DNA from: Nicotiana tabacum
Lineage: Eukaryota > Streptophyta > Magnoliopsida > Solanales > Solanaceae
Length of the DNA: 64,000 bases
Assembly (NCBI RefSeq): GCF_000715075.1
Contig: NC_134085.1
Location: 155,648,178 to 155,712,177 of the forward strand
Reading direction: 5' to 3'
In this document: positions 55,710 through 64,000 of the stretch, piece after piece
Numbering within the stretch: the stretch's first letter is position 1
Layout: each line of letters starts with the position of its first letter
Notes under the pieces: model-generated
Database searches by the model: none
Seen by the model: only the letters and a program-made list of their open reading frames with translations
Told to the model about the DNA's origin: nothing
Made by a program: the position numbers and the translations under genes

Positions 55710-57887
55710 CTCACGGCTCTGTCATATTGTGCATAGCGTGCACAGTGTGCATAGTGTAACATAGTGTAACAAAAAAAAAAGAAACTGGGGCAAGGGTTGC
55801 GCTTGTTGTAAACAAATATGGTTCCGAAGGTTGTAATTTTGAACCCCAAATTGATTTGTTTTTTAGCCTTTAATATCCTTTCTTTCTAGCCCTATCCAAA
55901 ACCCACGTTACGGTCCAAAGAAAGACCTTTTGACCAGTTTTCGAAAGATGCCAAGTCATACAAATGGAAGTCGGGGATAGCACCCCGATTCCCAACAGAG
56001 AAAGGATCATGGATTGAAAATGAATTGATAGCCGGAAAGAATCCCCAGTAGAGAGAGTCATATCGGCAACACTCCGAATCCCCAACTGGAAAGTGACAAA
56101 TGAGAGAGTCTTATCGGTGAAAATCTTCACGGGCACCATAAGGCATTGAAAACTGAGAGAAAAACCAAAATAAGAGAAGCCTGATAGTGAAAACACTTCG
56201 GGCACTACAAGTCGAATAAGATTAAGAATCAGATGGGGAATCGCCCAAATGAAGATCTTGAAAGACGATTGACGGCAGAGGATAGGCCACATGTGCATGT
56301 CATGACCATTAGAGTCGGTATCTGCGTTTGATAGGTTTTATTTATAGTTTCTCTTGTTAAAGAGTCGTCTTTTTCCTTTGTCTTTTATTCGTTTCCCTTT
56401 TTTGTTTATCTTTCTCCTTTCATAGAAAAATTCCCCAATAGAGTCTGTTCGGTCAGAACAAGTGAGAAATGACTTCAAAATCTACCATCAGCTTTCTAAT
56501 TATGCAAGACCATGTCTGATTAGAACATCCAAATGGTCTAAGTCAGGAAGGAACAAGCACGAGGCTAGTGTCAAAGATATCCCCTAGCAAGAGGGAATTG
56601 ACAAAAGGATGGACGAGTGTCAAGAGGGATATCCTCGCCGAAATCAAAGGTTGTAGACCTCAAGGCCAAGGACCATGGATAAACAAAGAAAGAACAACGC
56701 GGAGAGCAATGGGCATGATTTGGGAAAACTCATATGAGACTAAAAGGTCGTGGAAATGCCAATTTTCGAGCTATGCCACAAAAGAAAAGGGATAAATGGA
56801 AAAACCATCCCCAGCAGAAAAAGTTGTTTCAGTGACACGAATAGGCAGAGAAAATGGTTAATCAACGAACATGCACAATCTTCAAGTTACATCAGTTGTC
56901 ATGAAAATGCGTGAGGTCAGACAAGGAGACCGGGAAAATGGTTAAGAGGTTTGGGAATAAGGAATCGTCAAGAAGGTCGGAAGGTATCAGCCCAAGCTTC
57001 AAGATGAACAGACAACGCATAAATGGAGAATGGTTTATGGCATCCCCAGCAGGTGTATCGCAACCAACCACCATATTTTAAACTGACCAAATTATCTTTG
57101 ATTTGAAGCAGGGACAGGGAATGCTACCGATGACGGAAAGATGCGCCACAAGAAAGATTGTCAAACTGGGGCAGAAAATTTTTGTTCATTTTGAAAATTT
57201 TCGAGAAGTCTAACATGAGTTTGGTGAAAATCGGTATCCCCAACGGTTTTCGGGAAAAGGCAAAACGAGTTTTAAGGGAGGTAGTCTTCGAAGGAGGAAG
57301 ATAACAAAACAAAGAAAAATACTAATAAAAAAAAAGAAAAAAGAGAAAGACCAGTTTTGCAAAAGGAAACAGTTTGCAGAGGAATGAAACATCCTACTTA
57401 AAGGAAGTAGTCTTGGAAGGAGTAAGATAACATATTTTGCTCAGCAGAATTATCCTCAGCAGTGTTCTCCCCAGCAGTGTTACTCAGCGGTTTGCAGTGT
57501 TATCCCCAGCAGATCATCGAGATGTAGAAGCATCCTCGACAGATTTTTGACCAAGTTCCAATAGGGTCAGACAACACAAAGTGGGGAAGGAAGAGAAGGA
57601 AATTCATCCCCAGCAGAAATATCATCCCCAGCAAGTAACGTTACCCCCAACCGGTTTTGGGAACGCAGAGCAAGGGAAAGGAAAAGGAAAAATCATCCCC
57701 CAGTAGGAGTGACACGATCACTCACCATGTTAAAACTCACAAAATTTTATTTGATTTCTACAGGAAAATAAAGGTTGATGATGGCAGAAAGACACGCCAC
57801 AAGGAAGGTCACCAAAACTAGGGCAGAAAAGTTTTGCCGTTGTCGGAAATTTTCTCGGAGGAACGAGGAAACAAATTCAAATAATTT
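55710..57887 (+). other. 3' untranslated region of the pol-less Tat element
   Basis: No gene. Related in places to 2590-4300 (GCCCTATCCAAAACC near 55890; GAGAGAGTCTTATCGGTGAA near 56104). Recurrent CCCCAGCAG phrases lie near 56810, 57040, 57470-57660 and 57695. Open frames on both strands are incidental. Confidence 0.6.
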
Positions 57888-58540
57888 TCATGTCTTAGAT
57901 AAATAGGCGCCCACCTGTATAACGAGAGGAATAATTTTCATGTCTTAGATAAATAGGCGCCCACCTGTATAACGAGAGGAATACTTTTCATGTCTTAGAT
58001 AAATAGGCGCCCACCTGTATAACGAGAGGAATACTTTTCATGTCTTAGATAAATAGGCTCTCACCTGTATAACGAGAGGAATACTTTTCATGTCTTAGAT
58101 AAATAGGAGCCCACCTGTATAATGAGAGGAATATTTTCATGTCTTAGATAAATAGGCGCCCACCTGTATAATGAGAGGAATATTTTCATGTCTTAGATAA
58201 ATAGGCGCCCACCTGTATAACGAGAGGAATACTTTTCATGTCTTAGATAAATAGGCGCCCACCTGTACAATGAGAGAAATATTTTCATGTCTTAAATAAA
58301 TAGGCGCCCACCTGTATAATGAGAGGAATATTTTTATGTCTTAGATAAATAGGCGCCCACCTGTATAATGAGAGGAATATTTTCATGTCTTAGATCAATA
58401 GGCGCCCACCTGCATAACGAGAGGAATATTTTCATGTCTTAGATAAATAGGCGCCCACCTGTATAACGAGAAGAATATTTTCATGTTTTTAGATAAATAG
58501 GCGCCCACCTGTATAACAAGCGGAATATTTTTCAGTCTTT
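57888..58540 (+). repeat. 50-bp minisatellite, 13 copies
   Basis: The unit contains TTCATGTCTTAGATAAATAG followed by GCGCCCACCTGTATAACGAG. Thirteen copies of the CCACCTGTAT core occur from about 57913 to 58510, with unit lengths of 49-51 bases and few changes. It lies in the 3' untranslated region before hairpin copy G. Copies abut directly with no unique spacers. Confidence 0.93.
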
Positions 58541-59051
58541 ACATTTTCAGGTCTTGAAACCAGCAACTCACCGGAAAGCAGAAGGTTGCAACAAGAGATC
58601 CCAGCTCAAATTCAAGCGCATGAGTCAAAAGAAAGAAAAGACGCATCTTGAAAGAAGCGACCTGTGAACATTGAATTATGCCCAGCATAACAAATCTGAT
58701 GAAGAAAGTCGTATCCCCAGAGGAACCACCGAAAAGCTTAATAAAGGAAGCCATATCCCCAGCGGACCGAACTATACAGTGAGAATTGGTATTCAGAGTT
58801 GCAAAGGGTCGGTGTCATCCCCATCAGTTCTCGGAAGAAAGAAGCACTGGGATAGACACAAGCCGACAAGAAAGCAAGGCATCAAGAACAAATGGAAGAT
58901 AGATGGGATCTTGTAATCCGTAGTCTAGCCTAGCTTCTTGATTTTTCTTTCAAGCACGGTGTAACAAGGAGATCGGTAAGTAGTAATAACAGCATGCAAC
59001 AACAGTAACATTGCAATCCCCTGGTAGTCCCACCTACCAAAACTTCCTGAA

Positions 59052-59090
59052 CTACATTAACCTGATTCCCTTCTAGCCAGGGATATGTAG
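59052..59090 (+). other. Two-stem hairpin motif, copy G
   Basis: The outer stem CTACAT (59052-59057) pairs with ATGTAG (59085-59090). The inner stem TCCCT (59067-59071) pairs with AGGGA (59079-59083). It is the positional counterpart of copy B, about 130-140 bases before the polypurine tract. Confidence 0.7.
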
Positions 59091-59208
59091 GAAACCTTTG
59101 AAGCAAAGGTTCGGTTAAATCTTTTTCAAAAAATGCTTCACACGGAATACTCGGATGGGCAAAAATCTCTCACTTTATCTTTGCACGAAAACTCTTCGTG
59201 TTTTCGGA

Positions 59209-59222
59209 CAAAGAGGGGCAGC
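59209..59222 (+). promoter_or_regulatory. Polypurine tract of the pol-less Tat element
   Basis: CAAAGAGGGGCAGC directly before the 3' LTR, identical to the tract at 5361-5374. Confidence 0.88.
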
Positions 59223-59717
59223 TGTAAGCACATGATTTTCTCCCTATGCGAGAATTACTCCCAAAAATTCAAAATAAAACAATTTTCTTTTGTGTGCAAT
59301 TTTGAGAATTTTTGTGACATTTTTGGATAATTATTTATATTTGTCTGTGCATATTTATTTGTTAAATTGATAAAAAATATATAAAATATGTCGCATTTGA
59401 ATTTAATATTTAATTCTACAGTTAGGAGTAGTTAAGTTTGTTTTACAAAATGAAAAAAATCATAAAAATATGTATTTTTTGCATTTTTAGCATTTAATGT
59501 CCAATTGTACAATTTTATGCTTAAATTATGTATGATAGATGTCGCTAGAAATTAATTAGTATTTTTGATAAGTTAATTTAGTTTATAACTTAATTTAGAA
59601 TTTTAGTTTTATTAATTAGAAAGTAGAAGAAAATAGAGAAAAAATATAAAGAAAATCGGAATTGGGCCTCTTCTTCAATTTCAAACCACAGGCACAAAAA
59701 AATACCCAACCTTCCCC

Positions 59718-60596
59718 ATGACCTGGTCCATTTCAACACGGGTCGACCCGGTCCGCCCTATAACCCCAAATGACCTAACCCCTCCTAATCTTCATTTTTC
59801 ATTTCCTAAACCTAAAACCAAACCCATCCGCCCCCCTCTCTCTTTCTCTCTTCACCCTCACCATGAACAACTCCTCCAAGCTCCCAACCATGGCTGCCTC
59901 TTCTCCTTCACCATCACCAAAAATCCAAAACACACATCCATGGCTGCCTTCAAACCCACGACGTCGACCACTGCTGCTGCTTCATCTTCGTCGCCGAGGT
60001 CGAGCTCGAGCTCCCAAGGCTGCCTCCCTAGACGACCATGCACCCTAGCACCTCGCTTCTGCTGCTTCTGCTACGTCCAAACAGAACCCATGGCTGCTAC
60101 TTCTTCATCGTCTCCTTCAGTCAAACAACCCGTCGTCAACGACCAGCCACGAACGACCCTGCTGCCACTGCTTCATCTTCTTCGTCGTCAAGCTCGAGCT
60201 CGAGCTCCCATGGCTGCCTCCAGTGGCGATGACCAGTACCCCAGCTTCACATACTGCTTCGTCTTCAACAGACCAGCTAACCCCATTCTCGTCGAAAGCA
60301 AACGAGCAGCAACATCTCCAAGACTAGTGCTCCAGCTCCACCTTCGTCGACGTCCAGCTCCGAGAACAAACCTTCTGATGCGTTGTTGCTGCCTTAGCCC
60401 CATCCAGCATCTGCTTCAGCTGCGTTACTGCTGCCTCATTTTCCCTCCCCAATGTGAAAAGAGAAGCAGCTTGCAAATACGATGCAATATGCCAAACAAG
60501 AGATATTACCTGTGCTTGTACTGCATCGTTGAGGGCTTCTTGTGGCATATCACTCATGAGATAAGAAAGACTCCGATGAGCGTACACAGTTGGTGA
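59718..60596 (+). other. Low-complexity open frame in the 3' LTR, doubtful
   Basis: 292 codons, the counterpart of 47211-47804 extended because a stop is lost. Poly-Ser and Pro-rich; the last part reads the captured BSK fragment in the wrong strand. No recognisable domain. Confidence 0.25.
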
Positions 60597-60836
60597 AACC
60601 ATGGTTCCAACATTAATAAACTTCGTATAGCATTCAATGGCAGCTCTAAAATCTTTGTTCTTGAAAGCAGCATCACCCTTTTTCTTTGAGTTCAATGTTT
60701 CCAGCACCTAATCTATCCATATCTGAAATGAAAGCTCAGTAGCTGCTCCCTCATCATCTTTGTACCCAAGCGTGTCTAAAATCTCATGGATGTCAGTCAA
60801 GTCAGTTTTCAAACAAGCTTTACAAAGTGGAGATAG
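60432..60836 (-). pseudogene. BSK: Captured BSK TPR fragment, 3' LTR copy
   Basis: Same segment as 47934-48338. Here [19 protein letters not shown] is intact (the 5' copy has a stop in it), but a TAG follows it at 60705-60707 where the 5' copy has Gln. The stops differ between copies, so each arose after the element inserted. The source sequence was probably open at capture. Confidence 0.85.
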
Positions 60837-61629
60837 AGACATAGTTTCGCCATCACGTGACCTCACCATCTCGTTTGTTCGAGCTTTGGTCGGGGTTTGT
60901 CGAAACAGTTCATACACGGTCGAGGTCGTCGAGTTGTAGTGCGTAGAGGTTGTCATTCGAACCCAATCCCTTTAATATGGTAGGATTCCGATCTATTTTG
61001 TGTTGTTGTTAGTTTTCGTTCATCTTCTGCTCAATTCTCGTTTTGGGTAAAATTAAATGTTTGGTTTATTTTGATGTTCTTCTTCTTTGTATGATTAAAT
61101 ATTTTAAGTTAGGAAGTTCAATCAGTCTTGTATAAAACTGTGGCTATTCCCATAAGTGTTTATTATTGTATTGGTTCAAATGGTTTCGTTTTGTGAATTG
61201 TTTGGTTTCCTGCTCTTTGTTGTTCATCATATGATTTCAGTTTGCATTTTGTTTCCGTTAATTGTGATTTATGTTGTTTCGGTTTACTTTTGTTGTCTCC
61301 TTGCTCGTTCATTTATGTCTAAGTTAACCAGGATTGGTTCCCAATATGGTTAACTTATTCCCATTAATTTGATGTTGTATGATTCAATTCGTGTTCATGG
61401 GATTTGTTGTTTGAATTTGTTTAGAAATTGGTTATATCTGCTGTATTTTGTTGGAATTGATTAGGTAAATTGGTTATAGTTGATGGGGGTAGATTGGTAA
61501 ATTGCAGTACGTTCAGGGGTAAAATAGTAATTTCAGTAAGGTCGGAGGGGTATTTTTGGAATTGAACATTTGAACAATTATTTAATCTGAGTGCTCTGTC
61601 CACTAGGCGTTAACAATATTAAAATAATA

Positions 61630-61860
61630 CCTTATGGGGGACAAGACATAAGTTAGTGGGGAGGTGATATAATTGTTTAATATAGTGGGGGACAAGACAT
61701 AATGTAGTGGGGAAATAATGTAATTATTTAAGTTAAGCATGGGGGACAAGATATAATGGAGTGAGGTTGATATATTTGTTTAATGTAGTGGGGGACAAAA
61801 CATGTAGGCATAGGGGACAAGGGAATTAAATAAGAAAAACATTAAGTAGTGGGAACAAAG
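61630..61860 (+). repeat. GTGGGGGACAAG repeat, 3' LTR copy
   Basis: Counterpart of 49131-49375 with the same order of units. Confidence 0.75.
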
Positions 61861-61910
61861 CATGCAATTAAAAGAATATTTCGGGTAGTGGTTCAAGACA
61901 AGGGTCTTGC

Positions 61911-61918
61911 TATAAATA
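61911..61918 (+). promoter_or_regulatory. Candidate LTR TATA box, 3' LTR
   Basis: TATAAATA, counterpart of 49414-49421. Confidence 0.6.
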
Positions 61919-62825
61919 AGAGTCATTTTGACATAGAAGGGGGAGATTTTTTTTAGGAGAACATCTTAGGAAGACATTTTTACAAAGATAGTTTTTTGGA
62001 GAGGATTATTTTTGGAGAGAAAAAAAGGAAGAGACTTTAGAAGAAGAAATAAAAAAGAAAGTTGAGAGTGTTGACTGAATTTTGAGAAATAAGAATTTGA
62101 GAGCAAAAGAAAAAAACAAGTTGAACTTTTACTTGAATAATTTTCGTTTGCCTTTCCTTAAGTGTTATTTAAAATCAGTAAACTAATGCATCTTGTATTC
62201 GTCTCTCTTCTGCTTTGACTGCGATTGCATTACGGTACTGCTGGTTTTTCAATCTGTTACTGGGTTATTCTACTGGTCGTTACTGGTTTTGCTGTGTTGC
62301 TGAACCTGTTGTTGCTGTGTATTTACACTACTGCTGCTTCTACTGATCTTCATCTTCTTTCCTTGCTTTCCAAATACAAGATACACAAACTGATACACTG
62401 GTTCATCTTGTAAGCTACTCGAAGCATGAATGCAAAAATGAGAAAGATTTGAAGTTGTAGCTGTCACACCTCCTTTTTCCGCACCCGTGAGGGTACAAGG
62501 GAGTTTTTCCAATTAAAGGACAATCGAAACGGGATTTGTTTATTTATTTCAGAGTCGCCACTTGGGAGATTTAGGGTGTCCCAAGTCACCAATTTTAATC
62601 CCGAATCGAGGAAAATAATGACTCCATATTACAGTCTGCGTACCAGAAATCTGGATAAGGAATTCTGTTAACCCGGGAGAAGGTGTTAGGCATTCCCGAG
62701 TTCCGTGGTTCTAGCACGGTCGCTCAACTGTTATATTTGGCTTGATTATCTGATTTTATACAAATATGAACTTATGTGCCAATTTTATCTTTTAACCGCT
62801 TTCATAATTATTATTATTTTTTACA

Positions 62826-63440
62826 AGGAATTGCAACGTCGTGAAAACATACCTTGAATCACGTTACATCAATGTACACGTGATTGTTGACATATCTCGA
62901 CTCAGTTGAGATTTGGATTTGGGTCACATAAATGTGCACCCGAGTTAAGGAAAATAAATTATTAAAGGCGCGCTTAAAGCAACTAGCGTATTGTTATTTT
63001 GGGGAAAAGCCATGAAATTCGCTAAACGGCATGTCCCGAATTCTAAGTATTTTTATATATATACATTTAGAGGGCCCCGCACTTTGTACATCTTTGTTTG
63101 TCGAGGCTCGTCTCATTCCTTATGAAAAGAATTTGCAACGTCATGGAAATGCATCTCAGACCACGCCACAATCAATGTACCCGTGGTTAGAGACACATTT
63201 CGATTCCGTTGAGATTTGGATTTGGGTCACATAAATGTGCACCTGAGTTTATGGAGATAACATTATTAAGTACGCGCTTAAGGAGACTATCGCGTTATTA
63301 TTCTGGGAGGGCCGTGAGATTTGCTAAACGACCCATCCTGGAAACTGAATGCTTCGATAATATACATTTAACGAGGGCCCCGCAGCTTGTGCGTTTTTAT
63401 TTATTTTTGTCGAGGCTCGTCTCGTTCTCATTTTAAAAGG
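62826..63440. repeat. Tandem duplication of about 300 bp in the inverted LTR
   Basis: TTGCAACGTC starts at about 62830 and 63132. Each copy then carries GAGATTTGGATTTGGGTCAC with ATAAATGTGCACC, and later GAGGGCCCCGC and GTCGAGGCTCGTCTC. The other two Tat LTRs have only one such segment. Confidence 0.85.
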
Positions 63441-64000
63441 ATATCCTATAGCAACTACGTTTCTTGTCGCGTTTGTCTCTACTAATTGAAAACAGTAGAT
63501 AGTCCTAATTAATTACATGCTTGCAAGTTATCTATAACAGAATTCAGAATGCTTAAAAAATCAGAAACGAGGCTGCGTGCACAGTCAGCCGAACAAGTAA
63601 TCACGGGTCCAAATCCAGCCCATGCGTGATGGGCCAGACCTGGGCCATGGTTTGTTCGACGCGGGCCTGCTTGGTCCATTTCGACCTAGGCTCGACCTTC
63701 GCGAGGTTGAGATTGCAAGCTATGTGTTTCTTTGGCTTAAAACATGGTTTACCAGTTATATGAAACAGTTTATCGGAAAGGAAAGAACTTAACTGGTAGA
63801 GTACGATTTTCATGCTTGGCCTACATTAAAGGACACACTACAAAGTTAAACTAAGTCTGAGATACAACTTATTACATTGGGAATATTTTTACATATCAAC
63901 ATACGTATATAAACTATCGTTCAGCTTAATCTACATTGATATACACTGGGCATACAGGCTACTTCTATTGTCAACACAGGAAGGAAAATTATTACACAGT
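63441..64000 (-). other. Remaining part of the inverted LTR
   Basis: Contains a Gly/Pro/Leu-coding-like stretch (63600-63720) of the kind found in Tat LTR cores, but no gene that I recognise. Confidence 0.45.

Larger units (their letters stand above)
46713..62460 (+). mobile_element. Pol-less Tat-family retrotransposon (TR-GAG-like) with captured host sequence
   Basis: 5' LTR 46713-50846, primer site, about 2.9 kb repeat-rich leader, a short gag-like frame (53791-54726), about 4.5 kb 3' untranslated region, polypurine tract, and a 3' LTR from 59223 that is cut at 62460 by another LTR. No protease, RT, RNase H or integrase sequence exists between gag and the 3' region, so movement would depend on enzymes from related elements. 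The two LTRs are very similar along 3.2 kb by eye, suggesting insertion not long ago. It interrupts the Copia integrase. The right target duplication is outside the window. Confidence 0.88.
59223..62460 (+). repeat. 3' LTR of the pol-less Tat element, interrupted
   Basis: Starts TGTAAGCACATG and follows 46713-49966 with few changes up to GAAGTTGTAG (62451-62460), where an inverted LTR begins. The remaining about 0.9 kb of the LTR is not seen and presumably lies beyond the window. Confidence 0.92.
62462..64000 (-). mobile_element. Inverted Tat-type LTR inserted in the 3' LTR
   Basis: Begins TGTCACACCTCC, the reverse complement of the GGAGGTGTGACA end of the Tat LTRs. It continues with reverse-complement matches to the conserved 3' block (CCCGGGAGAAGGTGTTAGGC, GTTCTAGCACGGTCGC). 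It is therefore the end of a minus-strand element or a solo LTR; the other end lies outside the window. It contains a duplicated segment (62826-63440). Confidence 0.85.

Noticed and set aside
57888..58540. Regular array that could be mistaken for a CRISPR
   Set aside because: The 50-bp units abut directly with no unique spacers and lie in a plant retrotransposon; it is a minisatellite.
1..64000. tRNA or rRNA genes
   Set aside because: tRNA-like strings found (TGGTATCAGAGC, TGGCGCTGTTGCCGGGGA, TGGCGACTCTATTGGGGA) are primer-binding sites next to LTRs, not tRNA genes, and no rRNA-like sequence was seen.

Overview
This is a repeat-dense stretch of a dicot nuclear genome with one real host gene. 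The organism is probably a member of the Solanaceae, perhaps Nicotiana; I infer this from the style of the Gypsy (Tat/Ogre, Tekay, Athila) and Copia repeats and from the protein sequences, and I made no database comparison. Almost everything outside the gene is nested LTR retrotransposon sequence.

Layout. (1) 1-9210: the 3' part of a Tat/Ogre-type Gypsy element on the + strand: decayed RT/RNase H, second RNase H and integrase, a long repeat-rich 3' untranslated region, and a 3.8-kb 3' LTR. (2) 9211-9770: a truncated Gypsy LTR. (3) 9771-12006 and 22209-22738: AT-rich minisatellite sequence ending in a CACTA-type terminus, split by (4) a 10.2-kb Tekay-like chromovirus (12007-22208, minus strand) with a tRNA-iMet primer site and a large internal pol deletion. 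(5) 22739-39762: a nine-exon legumain/vacuolar processing enzyme (VPE) gene on the + strand. Its 467-codon reading frame is intact, although intron 1 carries a 12.1-kb antisense Athila-type element (25397-37465). (6) 41036-46712: a Copia remnant interrupted by a 2.95-kb solo LTR (43269-46221) with a near-perfect 5-bp target duplication. (7) 46713-62460: a Tat-family element that has lost pol and keeps only a short zinc-knuckle gag. It also interrupts the Copia remnant, and each of its LTRs carries an antisense, intron-less piece of a brassinosteroid-signalling kinase (BSK) tetratricopeptide domain. (8) 62462-64000: another Tat LTR, in inverted orientation, inserted into the 3' LTR of element 7.

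The observations I consider most novel are as follows. A two-stem RNA hairpin family occurs as seven dispersed copies in the non-coding parts of both Tat-type elements, with compensatory changes in both stems. The pol-less Tat element has a host BSK fragment captured inside its LTRs. The VPE has an enlarged, cysteine-bearing loop next to the active site and a duplicated Ser-Pro-Met linker, and tolerates a 12-kb intronic retroelement. No tRNA, rRNA or CRISPR feature was seen.
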